A stretch of DNA of 64,000 bases, taken from Antrihabitans auranticaus. GTDB lineage: Bacteria > Actinomycetota > Actinomycetes > Mycobacteriales > Mycobacteriaceae. The DNA is taken from positions 62,001-126,000 of the forward strand of contig NZ_JAEMNW010000004.1 of assembly GCF_016481275.1 (NCBI RefSeq). The letters run 5' to 3'. Positions 50,590-59,895 of this stretch are shown here, piece by piece (position 1 is the first letter of the stretch; each line of letters begins with the position of its first letter). The position numbers and the translations under genes were made by a program. The notes beneath the pieces are model-generated. The model did not search any database, was not told where the DNA came from, and saw only the letters and a list, made by a program, of their open reading frames with translations.

Positions 50590-52658
50590 AGTCGGGTCGT
50601 CGCTTCACCGAGCGCACGCTGGAGGTTGTTCAGCGAGCGGACTGCGCCACGGACCGGGCCGCGTGTGCCGCTCGAGGTGCGCATGACGTCCAGAATCATT
50701 GTCTGACTTATCTTTTCGGGTGGCTCGACCTGGTCCCCGTGGACGACGCTGCGCACAGCACCGACCGTCAGGCGTGCAGTGTCCGCCGCTTGCTGCAGAG
50801 CCTTGGCGGTCTCAGCGGACGGAGGATCGTCGCCATCTGCACGCGAAGCGTTCACCCCCGCCCTCGCAAGAGCGTGAGCAGATCGGTTGCTGATCTGGAG
50901 GACTCGCAGTAGTCGCTTGGCGCCTCGCCTGCCGCGACTGGTGGGTCTCAGCTCGAGCGGCTTTCCTGCGACGAGGACGGCGCTGAGAGCCTTGTCCAGT
51001 TCGCGGGTGTGCGCAACGAGTTCGGTGTGGCCGCCCGGAGCCAGGACCGAGCCGACACCCTCATCGATGACAGCGAGCATTCGGTCGAGGTAGTCGTCGA
51101 CCTTGTCGATCAGCGTCGAACGAGTGCCGGTCGAAAAGATGAAGAACGCCGCAGCCATACCGACAGCGCCACCCGCGACGGTCTCGGCGATACGGAGCTG
51201 GAGCACATCGATGCTGAATTCGCCGAGCAGGCCGTACAACATCGCGAGCAAGACGGTGACGAAGAACGTCAACAACGCATACGCAACCGTGACAAGGTAG
51301 GCGGCGCAGAATACGCAGATCAGGAGCAGCGCGATCTGCACCGGCCTGTTGTCGCCGACCAACGCCGCGAGACCGACGCCCGCCACCACACCTGCGATGG
51401 TGCCTACGATCCGGTGCCCGGCTCTGGTGAGAATCTCGCCGCGAGACGACGCGCCGGTGAAGACGATGAATGCCGTGAGCACCGCCCAGTACCAGCGATC
51501 CGGTGAAATGAGTTCGCCCAGAATCGTTGCGGCGCTCGTCGCAACAGCGACCTGAATGGCGGCCTTCGTACTCGGGTCGAGGCCAGGCTGCGGTTCCTTC
51601 TCGGGACCCGGCTGCACCGGTGCGGGAGGTGGCGCTTCGGTACGTATGGCGTGGGTTGTGATGTGGTGAATCGCTATGTGCGCCTGCGCGGCGCGCTGTG
51701 CGGCGATGGTCGCGATGCCCGTCGGCGTCGTCGCGTCGGCTTTGTCCGCCGCAGCGGCAGCGACCTTGCGCGCTGCCCGGAGTTGCTCCTCCGACGGGTG
51801 GTCCTGAAGGCACGACCCGAGCGCGGTCGTCGCCCGACCGAGTCCCGGCGGCCACGGCTTCTGCGGATCGAGTGCCCACAATGCGCTGACGAGCTGTTCG
51901 GTCGCGATCTGGGCATCGAACACGCGGAACGAGAGGTCCTCGTTGGTGACGTTGAGCAACTGGGCCGCGTTGTGCCGGTCGAGCCAGTCGTCGATCATCA
52001 TGCCGGTTTGGCCGAGCCGGCCGAGCCTGCGTCGCAGCAATTCCACGTCGCGGTCTTTCCTGTTGGAGGCCGTCTCCAAGACCGACAGCGAAGCCGCGCG
52101 CAGTGCCCGGACGAGCCGGCGCACCTCGACCCGCGGCCGGTCGGGAAGAACGAGAGCGCGCACGAACAGCGTCGCCGCCAGCCCGATCGCCACGGCCAGG
52201 GCGAGAATCGGCAACTGGTGCGGCTTCGCATGAATGAACAGTGCGAAAAAGTACGAGATGAACGCAATCATGCCGAGCGCATTGCCACGCGGCCCGTACC
52301 GGCGCACCCACACGGCAGCGAAAAGTACCGCGACGAATCCGACGTCGCCCACGTTTCCGAAACCGGAAAGGATTGCTGCAAGCGTCACCGCGCCCATGGC
52401 GGGCAGGAACAACAGAAGCGTCGTGATCACTCTGCTGCTCTGCTGGCGGTCTTTCACGGCCGTCGCCGACTGCATTGCGACGATCGTGCCGAGCATCGCA
52501 ACGGTCAGGGGTTGATCCGCAACGTGAACGAACGTCAGGAGCGCAACCGTTGCGAGGATCACCGACAGAGTCACCGATGTCGCACTGCGTAAACGCAGTC
52601 TCCCGGGATCGGAGACCGTCAGAAATCGAGTCGCGCGCGCGAGTGGCGATAGGGCCAT
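50586..52658 (-). CDS. FUSC/aromatic-acid exporter-like integral membrane protein
   Basis: A 690-residue protein with two blocks of membrane helices (about 20-170 and 370-530), separated by a soluble region, a layout shared with YccS/AaeB and other FUSC proteins. The first block has VTLSVILATVALLTFVHVADQPLTVAMLGTIVAM, and the second has WYWAVLTAFIVFTGASSRGEILTRAGHRIVGTIAGV, where the latter is the most conserved FUSC segment. Such proteins are thought to help export aromatic acids or other toxic compounds. It is coupled with a PH-like membrane protein. Substrate unknown. Confidence 0.78.
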   Translation of the reverse strand: MALSPLARATRFLTVSDPGRLRLRSATSVTLSVILATVALLTFVHVADQPLTVAMLGTIVAMQSATAVKDRQQSSRVITTLLLFLPAMGAVTLAAILSGFGNVGDVGFVAVLFAAVWVRRYGPRGNALGMIAFISYFFALFIHAKPHQLPILALAVAIGLAATLFVRALVLPDRPRVEVRRLVRALRAASLSVLETASNRKDRDVELLRRRLGRLGQTGMMIDDWLDRHNAAQLLNVTNEDLSFRVFDAQIATEQLVSALWALDPQKPWPPGLGRATTALGSCLQDHPSEEQLRAARKVAAAAADKADATTPTGIATIAAQRAAQAHIAIHHITTHAIRTEAPPPAPVQPGPEKEPQPGLDPSTKAAIQVAVATSAATILGELISPDRWYWAVLTAFIVFTGASSRGEILTRAGHRIVGTIAGVVAGVGLAALVGDNRPVQIALLLICVFCAAYLVTVAYALLTFFVTVLLAMLYGLLGEFSIDVLQLRIAETVAGGAVGMAAAFFIFSTGTRSTLIDKVDDYLDRMLAVIDEGVGSVLAPGGHTELVAHTRELDKALSAVLVAGKPLELRPTSRGRRGAKRLLRVLQISNRSAHALARAGVNASRADGDDPPSAETAKALQQAADTARLTVGAVRSVVHGDQVEPPEKISQTMILDVMRTSSGTRGPVRGAVRSLNNLQRALGEATTRL

Positions 52659-52746
52659 CGCTCGATTGTCGGCTACCTGGGCAGTGTTCGGCGCATCAGG
52701 CCTGACCGTGTTCTGTCGACAGTCCGATGGGCGCGCTGGTCCGCGA

Positions 52747-53055
52747 TCACTCGATCCGGTGACTCAGCTGCGCAACGCGGCTCGGACCGATGTGCCGGTT
52801 CCGCTGCGGGTTCGCGCGCGGGTGTGCCGCGCGCCGATGCGATCCGCCGCGGTTGGTTGCTGGTGTCGAGGCGATTCCCAGTGCAAGCAGCGCGACCCCG
52901 TAGAGCAGCGGTAATCCGATGAACGCCAGGCCGACGTGCCACATCGATGGCGCTACCAGCAAGGTTCTGCCGCCCGGTGACAGCGATGCCCAGATAGTCG
53001 GTTCCGCGAGAATCGTTGCGGCACTTGCGGCCCATAGGGCGAGAACGTTGTTCAT
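52747..53055 (-). CDS. small two-helix membrane protein of unknown function
   Basis: A 102-residue frame starting at an ATG at 53055. It has two hydrophobic segments (NVLALWAASAATILAEPTIWASL and SMWHVGLAFIGLPLLYGVALLALGIA), followed by a basic tail rich in Arg, His and Gly. It lies upstream of the FUSC gene on the same strand, 88 nt away. No family is recognised; support is hydropathy and a reasonable start. Confidence 0.45.
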   Translation of the reverse strand: MNNVLALWAASAATILAEPTIWASLSPGGRTLLVAPSMWHVGLAFIGLPLLYGVALLALGIASTPATNRGGSHRRAAHPRANPQRNRHIGPSRVAQLSHRIE

Positions 53056-53276
53056 GTCACATCCCAACGTGTCGAGGCCAATTGCGTTCCTCCGGGACCC
53101 ACTGTGCCGTGGGCGCATACGTATTCGCTGACGTCGAGCTGAACTTTGGGTTAACAAGTGGCTTTGCTCGTGCACGGAGGGTGTGAGTTTGCGGCGAGTT
53201 TGCTATCGACGGCTATTGTGGCTGTCGGGTCGGGATGCGCTGGTCGTAGAGCGCGCGCCTGAGCAGGGGGCAAACT

Positions 53277-54818
53277 ATGCGTACGTCGTCGATGTCGCGT
53301 CTCGGGTGGACGCTGGGTGCTGTCGTGCTGGTCGTCGCCCTGGCGGGCTCGGGGCTGCTGTCGAAGCGCGACAGTGTGTTGCTCGATGACGTTGCCCAAT
53401 TGGCTGGGGGTTCGACAGCAACTGCAGTTTGCTGGTGGACTGCGCGCCGACGGCTGGGAGCCGAACGCCGCTGGCGATTGTTGATGGCCATCGGAATGGC
53501 TGGTTGGACGGTCGGGATGGTGTTCTGGGCGCTGTATCGGTCGGTGTTGCATGTCCCTTTGCCGTCGCCGTCGATCGCTGATCTGGGATTCTTCACCCTG
53601 CCGCTGATGGCCTTGCCCGCGCTGTTCGTGCTGACCGGCGAGACGCCGTGGCGTGCCGAAGTCGGTTCTCGTCATGTGTGGGCGGTGTCGTTACTCGACA
53701 GTGCGGTGATCGTCGGCTCGATGTTCGTCGTCGCATGGGCGACCACCCTCGGCGCGGTTGTGCACGCCGGTGCCGAAACGACCCTGGGGCTGGTCGTCGC
53801 TATGTGCTACCCGGTTACCGACTTCGTCATGGTGACCGCCTTCGTCGGGTTGTGGGCCATGGGTCGCATTCCTGCGCGGTTCCGATCGCAGACTCGCCTG
53901 CTCGGGGCGGGCATGGTCATGCTGGTTTTGTCCGACGGCGCCTTTGCCTATCTCGTGGCAAGCGGCGCCACCGAGATTCCCACCCTCGCGGACGCCGGCT
54001 TCATCGCCGGTCCGGTATTGATCGCCTTGGCTGCCGCGACGCCGGCGGATCAGGTGGTTGCGGAGGGTGATTCCCGGACGATGTCGCTACAGCGAACGCA
54101 CTTGGTGCTCCCGTACATGTTGGTCGCAGTGCTCGCATCGGTTGCGACGTGGCGGCTCGTCGCGGGCCATACGGTCGACGCGCTGACGGTCTTCGCGGGC
54201 TGGTTCATCGTGTGTTGTCTGCTCGCGCGTCAAGTTCTCATCGTCGTCGAAAACAACGCGCTCGTACGGCAGATATCGGCTGCCCAGGCGGAGCTCACCT
54301 TTCGCGCTCATCATGATCCGCTGACGGGACTTGCCAATCGCGCGCTTCTCGACGAAAAGTTGGACGCAGCGCTGGAGCGGCATCGCCGCGACGGGGCCGG
54401 CGTGGCGCTGTTGGTAATCGACCTGGACGACTTCAAACCGATCAACGACACGTTGGGTCACGGCGTCGGCGACGAGCTGCTGAAAATCGTCGGGCAGCGA
54501 ATGGTCGGTTGTGTTCGCGGGTCGGATACGGTCGCCCGGCTCGGCGGTGACGAGTTCGTGGTCCTGCTCGACACCACGACGGTCACAGCGCTCACCGTGA
54601 TGGCTCGCATCGAGGCTGCGTTGGCCGAACCGTTCGCGGTCGACGACTTCGTCCTGGCTGTGCGTGCCAGCATCGGTCTAGCCGAAGCCGATGCGGATTC
54701 GGGGGAGTCGGCGAGCGATTTGATTCACCGGGCCGACTCGGCGATGTATGAAGGAAAGCGCAGCGACAAGGCTCGACGGATTCGCCGCAGCCACCCCGCG
54801 CGAGCGGAACGGACATAA
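53277..54818 (+). CDS. membrane-anchored diguanylate cyclase (GGDEF domain)
   Basis: A 513-residue protein: eight or nine predicted membrane helices over about 1-310, then a GGDEF domain (about 345-505). The catalytic motif is intact (RLGGDEFVVLLD), and RGSD five residues before it fits the inhibitory RxxD I-site, so c-di-GMP product inhibition is expected. The linker AQAELTFRAHHDPLTGLANRALLDEKL is typical. No EAL domain is present. It makes c-di-GMP, and the membrane part may sense a ligand. Neighbours give no pathway clue. Confidence 0.9.
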   Translation: MRTSSMSRLGWTLGAVVLVVALAGSGLLSKRDSVLLDDVAQLAGGSTATAVCWWTARRRLGAERRWRLLMAIGMAGWTVGMVFWALYRSVLHVPLPSPSIADLGFFTLPLMALPALFVLTGETPWRAEVGSRHVWAVSLLDSAVIVGSMFVVAWATTLGAVVHAGAETTLGLVVAMCYPVTDFVMVTAFVGLWAMGRIPARFRSQTRLLGAGMVMLVLSDGAFAYLVASGATEIPTLADAGFIAGPVLIALAAATPADQVVAEGDSRTMSLQRTHLVLPYMLVAVLASVATWRLVAGHTVDALTVFAGWFIVCCLLARQVLIVVENNALVRQISAAQAELTFRAHHDPLTGLANRALLDEKLDAALERHRRDGAGVALLVIDLDDFKPINDTLGHGVGDELLKIVGQRMVGCVRGSDTVARLGGDEFVVLLDTTTVTALTVMARIEAALAEPFAVDDFVLAVRASIGLAEADADSGESASDLIHRADSAMYEGKRSDKARRIRRSHPARAERT

Positions 54819-54865
54819 TGGACAGTGACCCCGCCCGGCTAGACCCAACAGGAAGGCCTTAGCTG

Positions 54866-55846
54866 ATGGACGTCACACCCCTTGTATGGGGCGTCACCTG
54901 CGTCGTAATTCTCGGCCTGTTCGTCTTCGACTTCTTCGCCCATGTGCGCACTCCGCACGAGCCGACCTTCCGCGAGTCCGCGACGTGGTCGGCGGTGTAT
55001 ATCGCAATCGCGCTCCTCTTCGGCGTCATCGTGATCTGGGCGTGGGGCGGTACCTACGGCGGGGAGTACTACGCCGGCTACGTCACCGAGAAAGCACTCT
55101 CGGTCGACAACCTCTTCGTCTTCGTGATCATCATGTCGACCTTTGCAGTACCGCGGCAGTACCAGCAGAAGGTGCTGCTGATCGGCATCGTGATGGCACT
55201 CGCCATGCGCGGCATCTTCATCGCGGTGGGCGCAGCGGCGATCAATGCGTACAGCTGGGTCTTCTATCTGTTCGGTCTGTTCCTCGTGTACACCGCGTAC
55301 AAGCTGATCCGCGAGGCCGGTCACGAACAGGAAGCCGAGGAGGAACGCGACAACCGAATCATCCGGCTCGCGAAGCGGTACCTGCCGACGACCGAAGAAT
55401 TCGACGGCGACAAGCTGGTTACCAAGATCAACGGCAAGCGCCTCGTGACTCCGCTGCTGCTGGCACTGATCGCGATCGGGTTCACCGACATCCTGTTCGC
55501 ACTCGACTCGATTCCGGCGATCTACGGCCTCACCGAGCAGCCGTACATCGTCTTCACGGCCAATGCCTTCGCGCTCATGGGACTACGTCAGTTGTACTTC
55601 CTGATCGGCGGACTGCTCGAGCGTCTGGTGTACCTGTCCTACGGACTCTCGCTGATTCTCGCGTTCATCGGCGTGAAACTCGTACTCCACGCGTTGCACG
55701 AGAACACCTTGCCGTTCGTCAATGGTGGTGAAGCAGTGAGCGTGCCCGAGATCTCGACGGGGCTGTCACTGCTGGTGATCCTGGGGGTATTGGTCGTCAC
55801 CGCCGTGGCGAGCCTGTTGAAGACCCGAAACGCCACGAAGGCCTGA
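54866..55846 (+). CDS. TerC-family membrane protein
   Basis: A 326-residue integral membrane protein of the TerC/Alx family, with about nine hydrophobic segments. Signature regions: AGYVTEKALSVDNLFVFVIIMSTFAVP and GFTDILFALDSIPAIYGLTEQPYIVFTANAFALMGLRQLYF, with the membrane Asp residues implicated in metal (Mn/Ca) transport. AGGAAGG precedes the ATG. Members are linked to tellurite resistance and to metal export to secreted enzymes. It is followed by the second repeat array, with no clear operon partner. Confidence 0.9.
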   Translation: MDVTPLVWGVTCVVILGLFVFDFFAHVRTPHEPTFRESATWSAVYIAIALLFGVIVIWAWGGTYGGEYYAGYVTEKALSVDNLFVFVIIMSTFAVPRQYQQKVLLIGIVMALAMRGIFIAVGAAAINAYSWVFYLFGLFLVYTAYKLIREAGHEQEAEEERDNRIIRLAKRYLPTTEEFDGDKLVTKINGKRLVTPLLLALIAIGFTDILFALDSIPAIYGLTEQPYIVFTANAFALMGLRQLYFLIGGLLERLVYLSYGLSLILAFIGVKLVLHALHENTLPFVNGGEAVSVPEISTGLSLLVILGVLVVTAVASLLKTRNATKA

Positions 55847-55865
55847 CGGTTCGGTTGGCGTCACC

Positions 55866-56455
55866 TCAGCCGCACCCCTTTTTGGGGGAGCCCCGGCGTG
55901 TCGTTCGGCAAGTCGGGGTGCGGGTCCCGAGAAGGGGTGCGGCTGAGGGGGTGCTTGGCGTGTGAACCCGCGACGCGCCGGGTTACCCGCCGACCAGGCC
56001 CTTAGCGGAGCGTCGGCCGGGTAGATCGCCCCGGATCATCCTGTTCGGCTGGCGAACCCCGTGTGGTGCTTTGAGCCGCAACCCTTTTTGGGGGAGCCCC
56101 GGCGTGTCGTTCGGCAAGTCGGGGTGCGGATCCCGAGAAGGGGTGCGGCTGAGTGAACCCGCCGACCAGGCCCTTAGCGGAGCGTCGGCCGGGTAGATCG
56201 CCCCGGATCATCCTGTTCGGCTGGCGAACCCCGTGTGGTGCTTTGAGTCGCACCCCTTTTTGGGGGAGCCCCGGCGTGTCGTTCGGCAAGTCGGGGTGCG
56301 GATCCCGAGAAGGGGTGCGGCTGAGGGGGTGCTTGGCGGGTGAACCCGCGACGCGCCGGGTTACCCGCCGACCAGGCCCTTAGCGGAGCGTCGGCCGGGT
56401 AGATCGCCCCGGATCATCCCGTTCGGCTGGCGAACCCCGTGTGGTGCGGCTGAAG
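55866..56455. repeat. second array of the ~205-bp repeat, inverted relative to the 40.6-41.4 kb array
   Basis: 81-bp elements at 55866-55946, 56072-56152 and 56244-56324 begin TCAGCCGCACCCC (variants TGAGCC/TGAGTC) and end GGGGTGCGGCTGA. Interior GGCGTGTCGTTCGGCAAGTC reads as the reverse complement of the first array's interior. Spacing is 206 and 172 bp; the spacer contains AGCGGAGCGTCGGCCGGGTA. A fourth position near 56445 keeps only a GTGCGGCTGA end. Reverse-complemented spacers share GCCTGGTCGGCGG and CGGCGCGTC with the first array. The whole stretch between the TerC and RDD genes is repeat, with no gene apparent. Confidence 0.83.
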
Positions 56456-56582
56456 GGGTACTCGGCGTGTGAACCCGCTGCGCCAGGGTGCGGAATTCAC
56501 CACCTCTGGGTCCTGTTGTGCGACGCAACTACGTTCGAGACTGAATTCGGCACTATTCCGGCGAATCCGAACGTAGGTCTCA

Positions 56583-57080
56583 ATGAACAATTCGACAGTT
56601 TCACCTCGGCGCAGCGGGTTCCCCGCTGATGCGTTAATTCGGTTCGCCGCACGGATGATCGATATCGTGATCGTCGGGGCTGTGTTGTGGATCGTCGCAA
56701 TACCGCTCGGCATGATGGACAACGGTTTGCCGAAGAAAGCCCTGGCAGCCACACTCTTCGCCGTCCTGATGTTGACCTACTTCGTCGGCTTCGAGGTCAC
56801 CAAAGGCACCAGTCCCGGCAAGAAACTGCTGGGCCTATACGTGTGTGGCCCAGGTGGGGCACACAAACCCGATTTTCACGCATCGGTGCTGCGGAACAGT
56901 TTCGTGTTGCTGATCCTCTTTTATGCAGTGCCGATCATCGGTGACTGGCCTTGGGGCATTGCCGTCACGGTCATCGGCATTTCGATCTTCGCCAGCCCGG
57001 CGAAGCAAGGACTGCACGACAAAATTGCCGGTGGCACACAGGTGATCGATGTCCGCCATGGGGCGGCAATGCGCGCTTAG
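56583..57080 (+). CDS. RDD-family membrane protein
   Basis: A 165-residue protein with about four membrane helices. The RDD signature is RFAARMIDIVIVGAVLW (Arg...Asp), followed by SPGKKLLGLYV and a C-terminal DKIAGGTQVIDV, typical of this family. Members are putative ion antiporters or uncharacterised membrane proteins. It follows the repeat array and is convergent with the mycothiol-dependent dehydrogenase, 3 nt apart. No pathway link is apparent. Confidence 0.82.
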   Translation: MNNSTVSPRRSGFPADALIRFAARMIDIVIVGAVLWIVAIPLGMMDNGLPKKALAATLFAVLMLTYFVGFEVTKGTSPGKKLLGLYVCGPGGAHKPDFHASVLRNSFVLLILFYAVPIIGDWPWGIAVTVIGISIFASPAKQGLHDKIAGGTQVIDVRHGAAMRA

Positions 57081-57083
57081 GCG

Positions 57084-58169
57084 CTACAGCACAACTACCG
57101 AACGCAGGACCTCACCCGCGTGCATGGCGTCGAATGCCTTCTCCACTTGGTCGAGTGCGATGCGTTCGCTGACGAACCGGTCGAGCGGCAACCGGCCCTG
57201 GGCGTGCAGGTCGATGAGCATGGGGAAGTCGCGCTCGGGCAGGCAGTCGCCGTACCAGGACGACTTCAGCGCGCCACCGCGGGAGAAGAAGTCGATGAGT
57301 GGCATCTCGAGGGTCATGTCCGGAGTCGGCACGCCGACCAGTACGACGGTGCCCGCGAGGTCGCGAGAGTAGAACGCCTGCTTCCACGTTTCCGGCCTGC
57401 CGACCGCATCGATCACGACGTCCGCGCCGAAGCCGTCGGTCAACTCCTGGACCGTCTCGACCACGTCTTCGGATCCCGCATCGAGGATGTGCGTCGCACC
57501 GAACTGCTTCGCCCACTCCAGCTTTCGTGGGTCGCGGTCGATCGCGATGATCATCCTGGCGCCTGCCAGCCGAGCGCCGGCGATTGCAGCATCCCCGACG
57601 CCGCCGCAGCCGATTACGGCGACCGTGTCACCGCGGGACACGTTGCCGGTGTTCATGGCCGCACCGATGCCGGCCATTACGCCGCAGCCCAGGAGGCCGG
57701 CCACGGCCGGGTCGGTGTCGGCGTCGACCTTCGTGCACTGGCCCTCGTGCACGAGCGTCTTGTCGGAGAACGCACCGATTCCGAGCGCCGGGCTCAGTTC
57801 GGTGCCGTCGGCGAGCGTCATCTTCTTGCTCGCGTTGTGTGTGGCGAAGCAGTACCAGGGGCGACCGCGCTTACATGCTCGGCAATCGCCGCATACCGCG
57901 CGCCAGTTCAGGATGACGAAGTCGCCGACCCCAACGTGTGTGACAGCCTCGCCGACCGTCTCGACCACGCCGGCCGCCTCGTGCCCCAGCAGGAACGGGA
58001 ACTCGTCGTTGATGCCGCCTTCGCGGTAGTGCAGGTCGGTGTGGCATACGCCGCACGCCTGCACCTGGACGACCACGTCTTGCGGGCCGGGATCGGGAAT
58101 GACGATCTCGACGAGCTCGACCGGTGCTCCTTTGCTGCGAGCGATGACGCCGCGCACGGTCTCGGGCAC
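57084..58169 (-). CDS. S-(hydroxymethyl)mycothiol dehydrogenase (formaldehyde detoxification)
   Basis: A 361-residue zinc-containing class-III alcohol dehydrogenase relative. Catalytic and structural zinc motifs: [26 protein letters not shown], and [15 protein letters not shown]. The NAD-binding [18 protein letters not shown] is intact. The mycothiol-specific form is favoured because mycothiol replaces glutathione in actinobacteria. The GTG start has AGGAGG at 5 nt. It is the last gene after Rieske ferredoxin and reductase, and would remove the formaldehyde released by betaine demethylation and sarcosine oxidation. Confidence 0.9.
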   Translation of the reverse strand: MPETVRGVIARSKGAPVELVEIVIPDPGPQDVVVQVQACGVCHTDLHYREGGINDEFPFLLGHEAAGVVETVGEAVTHVGVGDFVILNWRAVCGDCRACKRGRPWYCFATHNASKKMTLADGTELSPALGIGAFSDKTLVHEGQCTKVDADTDPAVAGLLGCGVMAGIGAAMNTGNVSRGDTVAVIGCGGVGDAAIAGARLAGARMIIAIDRDPRKLEWAKQFGATHILDAGSEDVVETVQELTDGFGADVVIDAVGRPETWKQAFYSRDLAGTVVLVGVPTPDMTLEMPLIDFFSRGGALKSSWYGDCLPERDFPMLIDLHAQGRLPLDRFVSERIALDQVEKAFDAMHAGEVLRSVVVL

Positions 58170-58178
58170 AAAATCCTC

Positions 58179-59357
58179 CTACGTCAGGGGTGCGGCGACT
58201 GGGCGTCGCTCGATCTGCTTGCGATACCGCGTGAACACGCGGGGGCTGTCGATGGCGAATACGGCGACCGGTTCGCCGGCTCGCTCGTATACGGCCGTAA
58301 AGGTAGCTGTGGACGGGTCGCCTTCGACGAAGCGGACCTCGTCGGTCGGGCTGCACCGACCTGCGAATTGGAGCATTCGGCCGTATTGCCGCGACCAGAA
58401 GTACGGCGCTCCGGCGGCCTTGTGCGTCGCGCCGACGATGGCGGCGGCCGCGATTCTTGCTTGTGCGGTGGCGTTGGTCCAATGCTCGGAGCGATGGTGC
58501 GAGCCGGCGGACTCGTCGTAAGAGCGGGCGCAGTCGCCGATCGCATAGATGCCGGGAACCGATGTACGGCAGAGCGGATCGGTGACGAAGCCGTTGTCGA
58601 TGTGCAGCTGCGAGCCGTTCGCCCATTCGGTGTTGGGGACCGCGCCGATCCCGACGACGACCACGTCGGCGGGCACAACCGTTCCGTCCGTCAGCTGGAC
58701 TGCCCCGACCCGCTTGTCGCCGACGAACCGGTCGACCGCCACGCCGGTGAGCAGTCGAACGCCGTTGGCTGCGTGCAGGCCCGCGCAGAGGGACCCGATG
58801 TGCGGGCCGAGGATCGACTCGAGCGGCGCGGAAGAAATCTCGATGACCGTGACCGAAAGACCGTGGGCAGCCGCGCTCGATGCAACCTCGGCGCCGATGA
58901 ACCCGGCGCCGACGACTACCAGCGATCGCGCCGAGCGCAGGGAAGTGCGGAGCGCGCGAGCATCGTCGACGGTTCGGAGCGTGTGGATGCCGTCGAGTGC
59001 GTGCGCGCTCGGCAGGGTTCGAGCGCGAGCGCCGGTCGCGATGACGACCGATTCCGCTGCGAGTCGCGTCCCGTCCTCGAGAATGACGACATGCCCACCG
59101 AAATCGGTCGAAATTTCGATCGCCCGCCGCCCGAGCAGCCACGTGGTGTCGGCGTCCGCCTCATCGTCTTCGCCGCCGAGTGAAATGTCGATGTCGTCGT
59201 GCAGGAATTCCTTCGACAGCGGCGGCCGGTCGTACGGCGGATGCAGTTCATCGCCGACCACGGTGATCGGTCCGCGGTGCCCCTGCTCGCGCAGTGCGCG
59301 CACCGCTGACAATCCGGCGAGGGATGCGCCGATCACGACCACAGAGCTGGAACTCAT
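58179..59357 (-). CDS. FAD-dependent NAD(P)H ferredoxin reductase of a Rieske oxygenase system
   Basis: A 392-residue reductase of the BphA4/PdR type. N-terminal FAD motif VVVIGASLAGLSAVRALREQG; LVVVGAGFIGAEVASSAAAHGLSVTVIE is the NAD(P)H fold; and GIYAIGDCAR is the FAD-binding block of this family. The C-terminal domain (GAPYFWSRQYGRMLQFAG) is also characteristic. Start overlaps the Rieske ferredoxin stop by 4 nt. It probably passes electrons from NAD(P)H via the ferredoxin to the betaine oxygenase across the divergent promoter. Confidence 0.88.
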   Translation of the reverse strand: MSSSSVVVIGASLAGLSAVRALREQGHRGPITVVGDELHPPYDRPPLSKEFLHDDIDISLGGEDDEADADTTWLLGRRAIEISTDFGGHVVILEDGTRLAAESVVIATGARARTLPSAHALDGIHTLRTVDDARALRTSLRSARSLVVVGAGFIGAEVASSAAAHGLSVTVIEISSAPLESILGPHIGSLCAGLHAANGVRLLTGVAVDRFVGDKRVGAVQLTDGTVVPADVVVVGIGAVPNTEWANGSQLHIDNGFVTDPLCRTSVPGIYAIGDCARSYDESAGSHHRSEHWTNATAQARIAAAAIVGATHKAAGAPYFWSRQYGRMLQFAGRCSPTDEVRFVEGDPSTATFTAVYERAGEPVAVFAIDSPRVFTRYRKQIERRPVAAPLT

Positions 59358-59698
59358 GACACCGCCACCCGAATAGCACCGTCGACGACGTAGACGGGAT
59401 GGGTGCGCACGCCGACCTTCGCGGGCGGTCCCGACACCTGACCGGTCCGCAGATCGAAGCAGGACTCGTGCAGCGGGCACTCGACGGTGCAGTTCTCGAC
59501 CCAGCCGTCGGCGAGGGATGCGTCCTGATGGGTGCACGTGTCGTCGATCGCGTACAGACCTTCGTCGGTGTTGAAAACTGAAATCGGTTCGCGGCCAACG
59601 GGTCGCAGCGTGACGACCTCGCCGACCGGCAAGTCGTCCAGGCGTGCGACGAACAGGTCTGTGCTCAGCACGTCCGGGACGTGTGCGATGGAATCCAT
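59354..59698 (-). CDS. Rieske [2Fe-2S] ferredoxin component
   Basis: A 114-residue Rieske ferredoxin: the cluster ligands lie in CTHQDASLADG and CPLHESCFDLRTG (CxH...CxxH). Length fits toluene/biphenyl-type ferredoxins. The ATG at 59698 has GGAGGG at 6 nt; an upstream ATG adds residues without a ribosome site. It is first in the minus-strand operon Rieske ferredoxin-reductase-formaldehyde dehydrogenase. It is divergent from the betaine enzymes and should be their electron carrier. Confidence 0.9.
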   Translation of the reverse strand: MDSIAHVPDVLSTDLFVARLDDLPVGEVVTLRPVGREPISVFNTDEGLYAIDDTCTHQDASLADGWVENCTVECPLHESCFDLRTGQVSGPPAKVGVRTHPVYVVDGAIRVAVS

Positions 59699-59711
59699 CA
59701 ACCCTCCATTG

Positions 59712-59873
59712 AGTTGCGTATAGCGCAACTACAAGCGCATTACGCAACAGTCTCCTAGACCTCCCGCATCTCGTCAACCCCGGGAAGGTGGGTAAAAATC
59801 CCCAGGCTGCAGCGGTTGACAGACGAATGCCGGAGGATCACCATTTGTTGCGTAATGCACAGGCGTTGCGCAA
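59712..59873. promoter_or_regulatory. four related GTTGCG(T/C)A(A/T) operator motifs in the betaine divergent promoter
   Basis: AGTTGCG-TATAG-CGCAACT (59712-59730); GCATTACGCAAC (59737-59748); GTTGCGTAATGC (59847-59858), the exact reverse complement of the second; and GTTGCGCAA (59865-59873) with a perfect TTGCGCAA core. The cluster spans the intergenic region between the ferredoxin and the DMG oxidase starts. It suggests cooperative binding by one regulator not encoded in the window. Confidence 0.6.
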
Positions 59874-59895
59874 TAAGCAACATCGGAGGATAGCC

